Counted from the first letter of the stretch, positions 1-8,124 are shown. The stretch: DNA of 31,278 bases from Aphodosoma sp045658305 (GCA_045658305.1 JAZOUT010000150.1:1-31278); one strand, 5' to 3'. Program-made: numbers and translations. Notes: generated from the sequence alone by a model not told the origin.

Positions 1-6
1 TATTTG

Positions 7-15
7 TATATTTGC
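7..15 (+). promoter_or_regulatory. Bacteroidetes-type -7 element for the OmpA-like lipoprotein gene
   Basis: TATATTTGC fits the Bacteroidetes primary sigma-factor -7 consensus TAnnTTTG followed by C. Transcription would start near position 19, giving a leader of about 75 bases. The matching -33 element would lie before the window, so only half of the promoter can be seen. Confidence 0.6.
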
Positions 16-96
16 AAGGAATTATAAACTTGGGTATCTATGTACTTAAATATATTATAATTAGATAATAATCAATTACTTAATATTTTTTTAATT

Positions 97-1773
97 ATGA
101 AAAAACAATCATTAATTTTGACTTTAGCACTTGTTGTGCTTACTTTCTTTGGTTGTAAACCTCCAAAAGAATTTATTGACAGTATTAAAGCTACTCCAAA
201 TCCAGCGGAGTATAAAGGTGGTAAAATTGAAGTAGTATTTGAAGGTAGTTTTCCTGATAAATACTTTGGTAAAAAAATGACAATGCAAGTTGTTCCTGTA
301 TTAACAACTGCTGATGGTAAAGTTTATAAAGCTGAACCAGTAAATTATCAAGGTGAAAAAATTAAAGATAATAATGATGTAATCAAATATAAAGTTGGTG
401 GTAAATATACTCAAACTGCTGTATGGGATTATGTAGAAGGTATGGAAACAGGTGTTATTACACTTGAAGCTTCAGGTAAATATGGTAAAAAAGAATATAC
501 ACTTGATCCTATCAAAGTTATTGAAGGTGTTAATATTACTCCTCTTTTGGTAACTGTAAAAGCTGGTACTGAAGATTTAAAAGCTGCAATTACAGCTGAT
601 AAATTCCAACGTATTATTGAAGAAACTACAGATGCTCAAATTAAATTCTTGGTTAATCAATCAGATATCCGTGGTTCTGAAAAGAAAACAGAAGCTATTG
701 TTAATTTGACAAAAGCTATCAAAGAAGCTCAAAAAGCTGAAAATAAAGAATTTAAATCAATTGAAATTAGTTCATATGCTTCTCCAGAAGGTGAACTTGA
801 ATGGAACGAAAAACTTTCTAATCGTCGTGGTGAAGCTTCTTCAAAATATATCAACCGTGAGTTGAAAAAATTGAAAGCTTCTGTAAATATTGATTCTAAA
901 TTTACAGCTGAAGACTGGGATGGTTTCCAAAAATTAGTTGAAGCTTCTTCTATTGAAGATAAAGCTGTTATTCTTCGTGTTCTTTCTATGTACACTGATC
1001 CACAACAACGTGAACAAGAAATTAAAAATATTGCTGTAGCTTATAAAGCAATTGCTGAAGAAATTCTTCCAGAACTTCGTCGTTCAAAAATGACTTTGAC
1101 AGTAAATGTTATTGGTAAATCAGATGCTGAAATTGATTCTCTTGCTAAAGTTGATGCAAAACAACTTAATGTAGAAGAACTTCTTTATGCTGCTACATTG
1201 GTAGCTGATAATGCTGCTAAAGCTGAGATCTATACTAAAGCAACTGAAATTTATGCTAATGATTATCGTTCATTCAATAATCTTGGTATGGTTCTTTATG
1301 CACAAGGTAAATGTGAAGAAGCAGCTCGTTGTTTTGCTAAAGCATTAGAAATGGCTCCTAACTGTCCAAATGTAAATTATAATAATGGTCTTATCGCACT
1401 TTGCAAAAAAGATATTGCTAAAGCTGAAGAGTTCTTTGGTAAAGCAGGTGGTGTAGGTAAAGATCTTGATTATGCAAATGGTGCAATTGCTATTTTGAAA
1501 GGTAACTATAAAAAAGCTGCTGAATTATTTGGTGCTGCTGCAACTAATAATGCTGCTCTTGCAAATATCCTTAATAAAAACAATGGTGCTGCTCGTAAAG
1601 CATTAGAAAATGTTGCTAATCCAAATGCTATTACTGCTTATTTGAAAGCTATTGTTGCTGCTCGTACTAATAATGCAGCTGAGTATGAAGCAAATATTGC
1701 TGAAGCTTCTAAATGTGCAAAACTTGCTGAACGTGCTAAAACAGATGTTGAATTTGTAAGTGTACGTAAATAA
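97..1773 (+). CDS. Lipoprotein with OmpA-like domain and TPR repeats
   Basis: The 558-residue product begins with a lipoprotein signal peptide: two lysines, a hydrophobic core and the lipobox TFFGC with Cys20 as the likely lipidated residue. Residues 21-150 look like beta-rich, immunoglobulin-like sequence. Residues 180-340 resemble an OmpA/MotB-type domain; the diagnostic stretch is 221-252, with SYASPEG followed by N237, LSNRRG and an ASSKY helix. Residues 390-550 are helical TPR-like repeats, clearest at 391-424. Lipid anchor plus OmpA-like fold suggests an envelope protein, possibly touching peptidoglycan, with the TPR part binding partner proteins. The exact role is not known to me. Codons are strongly T- or A-ending, as in a highly expressed gene of an AT-rich genome. 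It is monocistronic, with its own promoter and a terminator directly after the stop. Confidence 0.85.
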   Translation: MKKQSLILTLALVVLTFFGCKPPKEFIDSIKATPNPAEYKGGKIEVVFEGSFPDKYFGKKMTMQVVPVLTTADGKVYKAEPVNYQGEKIKDNNDVIKYKVGGKYTQTAVWDYVEGMETGVITLEASGKYGKKEYTLDPIKVIEGVNITPLLVTVKAGTEDLKAAITADKFQRIIEETTDAQIKFLVNQSDIRGSEKKTEAIVNLTKAIKEAQKAENKEFKSIEISSYASPEGELEWNEKLSNRRGEASSKYINRELKKLKASVNIDSKFTAEDWDGFQKLVEASSIEDKAVILRVLSMYTDPQQREQEIKNIAVAYKAIAEEILPELRRSKMTLTVNVIGKSDAEIDSLAKVDAKQLNVEELLYAATLVADNAAKAEIYTKATEIYANDYRSFNNLGMVLYAQGKCEEAARCFAKALEMAPNCPNVNYNNGLIALCKKDIAKAEEFFGKAGGVGKDLDYANGAIAILKGNYKKAAELFGAAATNNAALANILNKNNGAARKALENVANPNAITAYLKAIVAARTNNAAEYEANIAEASKCAKLAERAKTDVEFVSVRK

Positions 1774-1793
1774 TTTGAAAAATAAATTATATG

Positions 1794-1830
1794 AAAAAGG
1801 TTGACTCTTATTTTTGAGTCAACCTTTTTT
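1794..1830. terminator. Bidirectional intrinsic terminator between convergent genes
   Basis: A 14-bp perfect stem (1794-1807 with 1816-1829) and an 8-base loop carry an A-run on the left flank and a T-run on the right, so it can terminate transcription from both sides. It serves the lipoprotein gene on plus and the glycosyltransferase on minus, whose stop codon (1830-1832) touches the stem. Confidence 0.9.
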
Positions 1831-2825
1831 TATTTCCAATGTAAATTAGTTTTTTTGTAGAATAATATTGATATTAGTATTGTTACTATATATAAAGGGT
1901 AGAGTAATGACATTATTGGGAATAGTATTGGATAATATTTTAGAGTTCTATATTGTTTGTATTTGAATAGATAAGGGAGCATTATTATATTTTGAATGAT
2001 GAAAATTATTAAAAATATGAATAGTATAGAATGAGGAGTAAAAAATGAGAATATTAGTAATAAGATATTTATAATTGTGACTAATAAAGCAATTAATATT
2101 GTTGTTATATCTTTATAATTTATTGATTTTGCTGCCCAACGGGTGCGTTGGATGATGAATTTTTTTAGTGAATTAGTACCTTTGGTTTTGATTATATAGT
2201 TGCTATCATATAGATAGTTAATTTTTGCTTTATTTTTTTTGAGAGCATGTAACATAAACATGTCATCACCTGAAGCAATATTTTTGTTGATTTTATCAAT
2301 ATATTGAAGATATTTGGTGCGTCGTGCTATAAGGTTAGCACCATTGCACATGATGGGATTATTAAGTATGGCTGTATAAGCTGTAATTGCTTGAAGTGAG
2401 GAAAATTCTATTTTTTCTATTATATTGAAAATACCTTTTTCATAGGTAATATCTACAGCACCAAGTAGCATATCACTATTGTTTTTATTAAGATATTGTA
2501 TTGCTAATTCGCAATAGTTTTTATTAATAATACAATCGGCATCGGTGAATATTAAGTATTCTGATTTTGCTATTTTAGCTGCTTCTATTAGTGCTGATTT
2601 TTTACCTTTTCCATTATTTTTAATTACTTTTATGTAGTTATATTTTTTTGAGTAATTTATTAAAAAATTATAGGTTTCATCGATAGAATTGTCATCAACA
2701 AATATGACTTCGTCTGGTTTATGGGTTTGATTTTCTATTGATATAAGTAAATTGGGTAAATTGTCTATTTCGTTGCGACAAGAGATGAGAATTGAGAATT
2801 GAGAATTGAGAGTTGAGAATTCCAT
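1830..2825 (-). CDS. Membrane-associated family 2 glycosyltransferase
   Basis: The 331-residue protein has the full GT2 signature: a first beta strand (FSILISCRNE, 10-19), VDDNS at 43-47, the metal and nucleotide-sugar binding TDAD at 94-97, GDD at 186-188 and QRTRW at 226-230, the QxxRW motif of processive or membrane GT2 enzymes. Three hydrophobic segments follow at about 242-262, 266-286 and 300-322. It probably transfers a sugar from a nucleotide donor on the cytoplasmic face of the inner membrane, for a surface glycan or glycolipid; the sugar and acceptor cannot be told. The gene is markedly more AT-rich than neighbouring recG, which hints at transfer. The first 15 codons are written in a 7-bp tandem repeat, so the start depends on repeat copy number. 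No partner glycan genes flank it. Confidence 0.88.
   Translation of the reverse strand: MEFSTLNSQFSILISCRNEIDNLPNLLISIENQTHKPDEVIFVDDNSIDETYNFLINYSKKYNYIKVIKNNGKGKKSALIEAAKIAKSEYLIFTDADCIINKNYCELAIQYLNKNNSDMLLGAVDITYEKGIFNIIEKIEFSSLQAITAYTAILNNPIMCNGANLIARRTKYLQYIDKINKNIASGDDMFMLHALKKNKAKINYLYDSNYIIKTKGTNSLKKFIIQRTRWAAKSINYKDITTILIALLVTIINILLLIFSFFTPHSILFIFLIIFIIQNIIMLPYLFKYKQYRTLKYYPILFPIMSLLYPLYIVTILISILFYKKTNLHWK
2782..2823. repeat. Heptamer array (GAATTGA class) across the glycosyltransferase start
   Basis: Six 7-bp units in register read GAGATGA, GAATTGA three times, GAGTTGA and GAATTCC on the plus strand. The start codon of the minus-strand glycosyltransferase (2823-2825) abuts the last unit, and the array encodes residues 1 to about 15, including part of the first beta strand. 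A gain or loss of one unit would move the start out of frame. Confidence 0.9.
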
Positions 2826-2840
2826 AATCTGTTATTTGAT

Positions 2841-2867
2841 AGAAGCTATAGGAACTATAGAAGCTAT
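2841..2867. repeat. Three 9-bp tandem units in the glycosyltransferase leader
   Basis: AGAAGCTAT, AGGAACTAT and AGAAGCTAT follow each other without gaps inside the predicted 5' leader of the glycosyltransferase. This period differs from the heptamers next to it. No function is evident. Confidence 0.75.
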
Positions 2868-2890
2868 AGATATTTTTATAAGAAGGCTAA

Positions 2891-2911
2891 TTGTGCATTA
2901 TGCATTGTGCA
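2891..2911. repeat. Heptamer array (ATGCACA class) in the glycosyltransferase leader
   Basis: Three units read TTGTGCA, TTATGCA and TTGTGCA on plus; as the minus-strand transcript they are TGCACAA, TGCATAA and TGCACAA. They begin immediately after the -7 element, sharing its final GC. The same unit follows the metG promoter at 8263-8290. Confidence 0.85.
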
Positions 2912-2917
2912 AAGATA
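2909..2917 (-). promoter_or_regulatory. -7 element for the glycosyltransferase gene
   Basis: On the minus strand this reads TATCTTTGC, a perfect TAnnTTTGC. It predicts a leader of about 80 bases holding the heptamer and 9-mer repeats. I do not see a convincing -33 TTTG. Confidence 0.55.
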
Positions 2918-2939
2918 ATACATTTTTTTAATATGAAGA

Positions 2940-2970
2940 TTGTTGTATGCTAAATTTTTAGTAATTTTGC
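2940..2970 (+). promoter_or_regulatory. recG promoter directly abutting the start codon
   Basis: TTG at 2940-2942, a 19-base spacer and TAATTTTGC at 2962-2970 form a standard Bacteroidetes promoter. The expected start of transcription, about 4-6 bases past the TTTG, falls on or beside the ATG at 2974, so the mRNA should have little or no leader. Confidence 0.7.
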
Positions 2971-2973
2971 AGT

Positions 2974-5070
2974 ATGTTAACTCTTGATACTCCTATAGAA
3001 TATGTATTGGGTGTTGGTCCAAAACGGGCTGAAACTTTGATAGCTGAACTTGGCATTCGTTGTGTCGAGGATTTGGTTACGCATTATCCTTATAAATATA
3101 TAGATAGGAGTAAATTTTATACTGTTAGGGAGTGTACTGAAGATTTGGCATATGTGCAATTGAAGGGTAGAATATTGCAATTCGAAATGAAAGGAGAAGG
3201 TCGTGCACGACGATTGACAGCTACTTTTACCGATGGAACGGGATTTATAGAGTTAGTTTGGTTTAAGGGTTGGAAATATGTAGAGGAAAAATTGCGTGTA
3301 AATGTTGATTATATTATTTTTGGTAAGCCATCAAAATTTGGTGAGAAATTAAATATTGCTCATCCAGAAATAGAGGAATATAGTGAAAAGAATTTAGAAA
3401 AAAATAGTGGACTTCAAGGTCATTATAATACATCGGAAAAGATGAAGACCAGATTCCTTAATTCGACTGGGATACGTAAGTTGATGTACACTGTTTTTAG
3501 TGATAGAGAATTTTATATACCTGAGAATTTACCCGATGAAATCGTTAAAAATTTTGGTTTGATGTCGCGTAGTGATGCTATGCGTCAGGCACATTTTCCG
3601 CAGAATATGGATTTATTGCGTCGTGCACAAGCTCGGTTGAAATTTGAAGAGTTGTTTTATATTCAACTCTCTATTATGCGACAAAGTAAGTTGCGTGAGA
3701 TAAAGTATCAGGGGTTTGTATTTGATAAAGTAGGTGAATATTTTAATCGATTTTATCGAGAATGTTTGCCTTTTGAATTGACAGATGCACAGAAACGAGT
3801 GATACGTGAGATACGTACTGATATGAATACTGGTAAGCAGATGAATAGATTGTTGCAGGGTGATGTGGGTAGTGGAAAGACTATGGTGGCATTGATGACT
3901 TCGTTGATAGCATTAGATAATGGTTATCAGGCATGTATAATGGCTCCAACTGAGATTTTGGCAACACAGCATTATCAGAGTATATCGGAACAGGTGAAGT
4001 CGTTGGGTGTTAGTGTTAGGTTGTTGACGGGTAGTACGCGTAAGAAAGAGCGTGAAGAGATAGATGAGGGGTTGCGTGATGGTACGTTGCAGATAGTGAT
4101 TGGCACGCATGCATTGATTGAAGATAGTGTGCAATTTAAGAATCTTGGTTATGTGGTTATTGATGAGCAACATAGATTTGGAGTGGCGCAGAGGGCTAAG
4201 TTGTGGACAAAGAATATACGTCCGCCTCATGTATTGGTTATGACTGCTACGCCTATACCTCGTACGTTGGCAATGACTATATATGGTGATTTGGAGGTTA
4301 GTGTTATAGACCAATTGCCTCCTGGAAGAAAACCTATTGCTACGTATCATTATTTTGACAATAAGCGTGCGGCGTTGAATGGATTTTTGGCACGTGAGAT
4401 AGAGAAAGGGCGACAGGTGTATGTTGTGTATCCTTTAATTCAAGAGAGTGAGAAGTTGGATTTGAAGGATTTGGAGCAGGGGTATCAGGCAATGGTGGAA
4501 ACTTTTTCTAAATATGATATAGTAATGGTGCATGGGAAGATGAAACCTGCGTATAAGGATGCTGCTATGCAGAGATTTGCGTCGGGTGAGGCGCAGATAA
4601 TGGTGGCTACTACGGTGATTGAGGTTGGTGTGAATGTGCCTAATGCGAGTGTTATGGTGATAGAGAGTGCTGAGAGGTTTGGTCTTAGTCAGTTGCATCA
4701 GTTGCGTGGACGAGTAGGGCGTGGTGCAGACCAGAGTTATTGTATTTTGATGTCGAAATATGAATTGGCTAATGATACGCGTAAGCGATTGCAAATAATG
4801 TGCGATTCTACCGATGGTTTTGTGATTGCTGAAGCAGATTTAAATCTTCGTGGACCTGGTGATATTGATGGTTTGCAGCAGAGTGGGTTGCCGTTTGATT
4901 TGAAGATAGCTAATTTGGCTACTGATGGGCGATTGTTGCAGACGGCTCGTTCGGTTGCTAAGGAGTTGTTGGAGCGTGACCCTGAGTTGAGTTTGCCAGA
5001 GCATAGTGTGTTGTTGAGGCAGTTGCAACGATTGCAGAAGGGAAATATTAATTGGGGATCTATATCTTAG
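2974..5070 (+). CDS. recG: ATP-dependent DNA helicase RecG
   Basis: The 698-residue protein is full length for RecG, the monomeric helicase that reverses stalled replication forks and processes Holliday junctions. The N-terminal part has the helix-hairpin-like GVGPKRA (13-19) and the OB-fold wedge domain to about residue 250. Helicase motifs follow in order: LTDAQKRV (269-276), Walker A GDVGSGKT (296-303), APTEILA, DEQH box (397-400), MTATPIPRTLAMT, and the C-terminal QLRGRVGRG with the RecG-type tail. The start is well supported because MLTLDTPIEY lines up with the usual N-terminus of Bacteroidetes RecG. The promoter then leaves almost no 5' leader. It is transcribed alone and ends at a shared terminator. 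Confidence 0.98.
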   Translation: MLTLDTPIEYVLGVGPKRAETLIAELGIRCVEDLVTHYPYKYIDRSKFYTVRECTEDLAYVQLKGRILQFEMKGEGRARRLTATFTDGTGFIELVWFKGWKYVEEKLRVNVDYIIFGKPSKFGEKLNIAHPEIEEYSEKNLEKNSGLQGHYNTSEKMKTRFLNSTGIRKLMYTVFSDREFYIPENLPDEIVKNFGLMSRSDAMRQAHFPQNMDLLRRAQARLKFEELFYIQLSIMRQSKLREIKYQGFVFDKVGEYFNRFYRECLPFELTDAQKRVIREIRTDMNTGKQMNRLLQGDVGSGKTMVALMTSLIALDNGYQACIMAPTEILATQHYQSISEQVKSLGVSVRLLTGSTRKKEREEIDEGLRDGTLQIVIGTHALIEDSVQFKNLGYVVIDEQHRFGVAQRAKLWTKNIRPPHVLVMTATPIPRTLAMTIYGDLEVSVIDQLPPGRKPIATYHYFDNKRAALNGFLAREIEKGRQVYVVYPLIQESEKLDLKDLEQGYQAMVETFSKYDIVMVHGKMKPAYKDAAMQRFASGEAQIMVATTVIEVGVNVPNASVMVIESAERFGLSQLHQLRGRVGRGADQSYCILMSKYELANDTRKRLQIMCDSTDGFVIAEADLNLRGPGDIDGLQQSGLPFDLKIANLATDGRLLQTARSVAKELLERDPELSLPEHSVLLRQLQRLQKGNINWGSIS

Positions 5071-5074
5071 AGAT

Positions 5075-5118
5075 AATAAATAAAAAAACAGGCTTTAAAG
5101 CCTCTTTTTTTATTTATT
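5075..5118. terminator. Bidirectional terminator between recG and the PNGase F-like gene
   Basis: AGGCTTTAAAGCCT (5090-5103) forms the core, extended by A-rich and T-rich arms (5075-5088 with 5105-5118) around one C-C mismatch. The T-runs on both strands fit termination of both convergent genes. The minus-strand stop codon (5110-5112) lies within the right arm. Confidence 0.85.
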
Positions 5119-6240
5119 ATATCCGAAGATATCGACTTCGATGATGTAATTGGCTACGCCTTCGCCACGAAGGTTGTTGACTTTGGAATTGAAACGATCG
5201 AGGTCGAAGTCGATAGATAGATTACCATCTTTAGGGAGATTGTGAATTTCGAGCCAATCTACTTTGAGAGGTAAGCCTGGTCCCCAGTTAGCACGATCGT
5301 ATTTATAGGTTCCGGCTTGTTTGTAAGTACTATCGTTTTCGTAGAAGATGTGGCCTTCATAAGTTTGTTTGCCATTGAGGATTACGCGATAGAAGTTTTC
5401 GTCGAATTCGGCGGCATTGTTTGCACGTTTGCCATTGCCAGTTGTGCCACGGTCAGGGAATATGCCACGGTCGGCACCGTGTCCGCTGATGCTGACTTTC
5501 ATAAGGAGTGATTTAACTTCTTGAGGTAATTGTACGTTACGAATGCCTAAACGCTCGATGTCTTCGATGTCGTTGCTACCAACTGAATCGGGTGATACGC
5601 CATAAGCCCATGAGCGATAGCCAATGTTGCTTGATGCGCGTGAGTCGTAGATTTTTTGGTAGAAGATTGTTTCTTTGTCTTTTTTGCCTTCGTAGAAGTC
5701 GAATGTAAGGGTGACGGTGTGTGCTTTTTTCTCAGTTGCGTCCCAACCGCCGTAATAGATGTGGAATTCTACTTCGCCATTGAGCATTGGGAGATACTCG
5801 GTGATGTCCATGTAGTAGAGTTTTTCCCAATTAGCGTCGAAATAACCGCCGTATGGTGTGAAAGCGCGCACGAGTTCGTAGAATTCGCCAGTGTGAGGGT
5901 TTTTGAGCATAATCATGGTGGTCATATCCCAATCGGAAGGACCTTCGTTCCAACCACCCATGCGATATGTGAGGATAGCGCGGTTGTATTGGTCGGTGGT
6001 TTCAGGGAATTTGACGGTGATTACAGAGTCTTCGTCGAGCCCCCATCCGTAGAAATGGAGACGTACGGCATCAGTTTTGACAGAAAAGTCGGCTTCGGTG
6101 CCAGCCATAGGGTGCTCGTTGTACCATGCTGGGCGAGTGCTTTCGCGTGTGTAACATTTGTCGTTAGGAATTTCGGGATTACATCCAACGAAGATAGCAA
6201 TTAGGATTGCTAATGTGAATAGTTGTTTGAGTGTTTTCAT
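5110..6240 (-). CDS. PNGase F-like lipoprotein (peptide-N-glycosidase F family)
   Basis: The 376-residue product starts with a lipoprotein signal ending in the lipobox IFVGC (Cys20), so it is predicted to be anchored in an outer membrane. The rest matches both jelly-roll domains of PNGase F, the amidase that cuts N-glycans from asparagine. Matching landmarks are ILTYRMGG (89-96), SDWD (102-105), FTPYG (127-131), MDITEYLPMLNGEVEF (144-159), RNVQLP (234-239), ISGHGAD (251-257), AAEF (276-279) and YDRANWGPG (314-322). D105 aligns with catalytic Asp60 and E278 with Glu206 of the mature Elizabethkingia enzyme. The position of Glu118 is glycine here (YYGGW), and Arg61 is methionine. All six PNGase F disulfide cysteines are absent; the only cysteines are 20 and 29. 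It is probably an N-glycan amidase or glycan-binding relative. Its GC content is higher than its neighbours. Confidence 0.8.
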   Translation of the reverse strand: MKTLKQLFTLAILIAIFVGCNPEIPNDKCYTRESTRPAWYNEHPMAGTEADFSVKTDAVRLHFYGWGLDEDSVITVKFPETTDQYNRAILTYRMGGWNEGPSDWDMTTMIMLKNPHTGEFYELVRAFTPYGGYFDANWEKLYYMDITEYLPMLNGEVEFHIYYGGWDATEKKAHTVTLTFDFYEGKKDKETIFYQKIYDSRASSNIGYRSWAYGVSPDSVGSNDIEDIERLGIRNVQLPQEVKSLLMKVSISGHGADRGIFPDRGTTGNGKRANNAAEFDENFYRVILNGKQTYEGHIFYENDSTYKQAGTYKYDRANWGPGLPLKVDWLEIHNLPKDGNLSIDFDLDRFNSKVNNLRGEGVANYIIEVDIFGYNK

Positions 6241-6279
6241 AGATTTTATTTGTTTGATTGTTTGTTATTTGTTTGAGAT

Positions 6280-6288
6280 GCAAAGATA
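6280..6288 (-). promoter_or_regulatory. -7 element for the PNGase F-like gene
   Basis: The minus strand reads TATCTTTGC, placing the transcript start about 35 bases before the ATG at 6240. The -33 region is A/T-rich without a clear TTTG. Confidence 0.55.
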
Positions 6289-6344
6289 GTAAAAATTTGT
6301 AATATTATGTTAAGTGTGTGTGTTTATTTTTTGGAGGTATGATT

Positions 6345-6432
6345 ATGGTATATTTATAGTATATTTATCCTATATTTATAGTATATTTATAGTATATTTA
6401 TAGTATATTTATAGTATATTTATGGTATGTTG
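6345..6432. repeat. 11-bp A/T-rich tandem array, eight units
   Basis: Eight consecutive 11-mers fit the consensus ATAGTATATTT; the first is ATGGTATATTT, one is ATCCTATATTT and the last is ATGGTATGTTG. Eleven bases is close to one helical turn, so every unit presents the same face of the DNA. A related five-unit array lies at 20842-20896. Confidence 0.92.
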
Positions 6433-6442
6433 TAGGTAAGGA

Positions 6443-6484
6443 GAGGGTAGGGAACAGGGAGTAGGGAGCAGGGAATAGGGATAC
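6443..6484. repeat. Heptamer array (GGGAACA class), six units
   Basis: Units in register are GAGGGTA, GGGAACA, GGGAGTA, GGGAGCA, GGGAATA and GGGATAC. This is the most intact copy of the class also found at the aroB start and inside the RNase HI gene. It lies in the spacer between divergent genes, directly beside the 11-bp array. The remaining spacer to about 6598 has no ORF or RNA signal that I can support. Confidence 0.9.
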
Positions 6485-6598
6485 TTTTTTGTTACACTTT
6501 ACCCTCCAGGACTTTGTTTTAGTAATTCGGCTACGATGACGAGGAATTGGGAGATGGGGGTATATAGTGTTAAATAAAGTTAAAAAATGGGGGGGGTA

Positions 6599-6630
6599 TT
6601 GCATTGTTGGAATAAATAGATTATCTTTGC
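6599..6630 (+). promoter_or_regulatory. Promoter of the T9SS cargo gene
   Basis: TTG at 6599-6601, a 20-base spacer and TATCTTTGC at 6622-6630 fit the Bacteroidetes consensus. The leader would be about 33 bases. Confidence 0.7.
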
Positions 6631-6654
6631 AGTGCTATTTATTAATTTGATAAA

Positions 6655-6661
6655 AAGGAGG
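6655..6661 (+). promoter_or_regulatory. Strong Shine-Dalgarno sequence (unusual here)
   Basis: AAGGAGG sits 5 bases before the ATG at 6667. Most start sites in this window have only A/T-rich sequence in this place, as is typical of Bacteroidetes, so this classical ribosome binding site stands out and supports the chosen start. Confidence 0.75.
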
Positions 6662-6666
6662 TTATT

Positions 6667-8124
6667 ATGAAACGCTTATTTTTATTTGGTTGTTTAATGC
6701 TTATAGTTATAAATGCTATGGCGTATCAGCCTATGTTGGTTGAAGGTCGTATTTGGAATGTTTTAGTTTACGGAGGATTTACAGGTATTGATAGTATAGA
6801 TAATCTACCACCTACTTCATATTATTATAAAGTAGATGGTGATTCGGTTATAGATGGTGAAGTCTATAAAAAAATATATAAATCTTCTGATAAAATTAAT
6901 TGGGAGTTTGAATATGTAATGATGGAAAATGCAGAGGAAGGGAAAGTATGGAAATATGGATATAGTTATCTAAATCAAGGATACTATAAAGATTTGATTA
7001 TTGATTTCAGTCTTAATGTAGGGGATAGTTTTAAGGAAAGCTACAATGTATGCGAAAATATCAAGTATGTGAAAGACAAAAGGGGAAATGTGTTAAAAAG
7101 AATGGAGATGGGTATGAATATGAGTTGCTGGATTGAGGGGTATGGATATGAATATATGATTCTTGATGGACTTTCTTTTTATTTATCATCGGTTGAAGAT
7201 GAGGATGGAGTTTTGATTGATTTTTCGGAAGTTACGGATGCTTATGTTCCGATGGTAGTTGAAGGATACAGTTGGAATGTTGTTTCTTCATCTTTGCAAA
7301 TGTTTCCTGATACAAAAAAGTATAGTACACAAAAACAGCTAATAGGAGGAGATTCTGTTGTTGATGGAATTGTATATAAAAAACTTTGGTGGTTTTCTGA
7401 TGCAAATTCTGACGAAAAATCTTTAGTTGTTTTGTTGCGAGAGGATATTGAAGAACAAAAAGTTTTTGCATACGACAAAGGTGTAGAAGTTTTGTTGTAT
7501 GATTTAGGTGTTGAAGTAGGTGATACTATAAAAGTATTGGGTGATTTATCGGATTTAGTATATGATTTCCATTCGACTATTATTAAAGAAAATTTATCTT
7601 TAGTAGTTGATAATATTGATTTCGTAGAAGACCCTATATATGGTAGGTTAAAAGTTGTAACTTATTATAATGCAGATCCAAATTTTAATGAATTCAAGTG
7701 TACTGTTTATGAACGATATGGCATGACAACGGGATGGTTATATAATATTTGCATGGCATATGTTGGAGGTGGGTCACAAAGAGTGATTTGTGCTTTTGAT
7801 GAAAATGATGAATTGGTTTTGAAGCGTGAATATACAATTGCAGGATATGGTGAAGTGAAGGATTGTTATATCAATGAAGAAATAGGTACTAACGTTGAAA
7901 CTCCTCAAAAAGAAGAAAATATCTACTATAACTCGCAAGAAAAAAGATTATATGTTGATATAGAAAATGCTGAAATGATTATGGTTTATGATGCTGTGGG
8001 TAAAAATATTATTACAAAAGAGGTTGATTTGGAGACAAAATCAATATCTTTGAATTTGAATAGTGGCATCTACATTGTAATGACAAAAAGTGGAAATAGA
8101 TATGCGAAAATAGTTGTTAAATAA
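6667..8124 (+). CDS. Secreted protein with duplicated module and T9SS sorting domain
   Basis: The 485-residue product has a Sec signal peptide (cleavage likely after INAMA, residue 19). Two related modules follow. PMLVEGRIWNV (22-32) and GDSVIDGEVYKKI (58-70) in the first match PMVVEGYSWNV (195-205) and GDSVVDGIVYKKL (228-240) in the second, at a spacing of about 170 residues. The last 66 or so residues, with MVYDAVGKNI, a short beta region, SGIYIV and a final AKIVVK, form a type A T9SS C-terminal sorting domain. The protein should therefore cross the outer membrane through T9SS and be attached to the surface or released. Neither module is a family I can assign a function. Expression signals are a clear promoter, a strong ribosome binding site and a terminator, so it is monocistronic. 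Confidence 0.85.
   Translation: MKRLFLFGCLMLIVINAMAYQPMLVEGRIWNVLVYGGFTGIDSIDNLPPTSYYYKVDGDSVIDGEVYKKIYKSSDKINWEFEYVMMENAEEGKVWKYGYSYLNQGYYKDLIIDFSLNVGDSFKESYNVCENIKYVKDKRGNVLKRMEMGMNMSCWIEGYGYEYMILDGLSFYLSSVEDEDGVLIDFSEVTDAYVPMVVEGYSWNVVSSSLQMFPDTKKYSTQKQLIGGDSVVDGIVYKKLWWFSDANSDEKSLVVLLREDIEEQKVFAYDKGVEVLLYDLGVEVGDTIKVLGDLSDLVYDFHSTIIKENLSLVVDNIDFVEDPIYGRLKVVTYYNADPNFNEFKCTVYERYGMTTGWLYNICMAYVGGGSQRVICAFDENDELVLKREYTIAGYGEVKDCYINEEIGTNVETPQKEENIYYNSQEKRLYVDIENAEMIMVYDAVGKNIITKEVDLETKSISLNLNSGIYIVMTKSGNRYAKIVVK

Noticed and set aside
5656..6204. Plus-strand frame over the PNGase F-like gene
   Set aside because: It is the shadow of a well-supported gene; the translation has no recognisable pattern.
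6345..6432. CRISPR array
   Set aside because: The 11-bp units are contiguous with no spacers.
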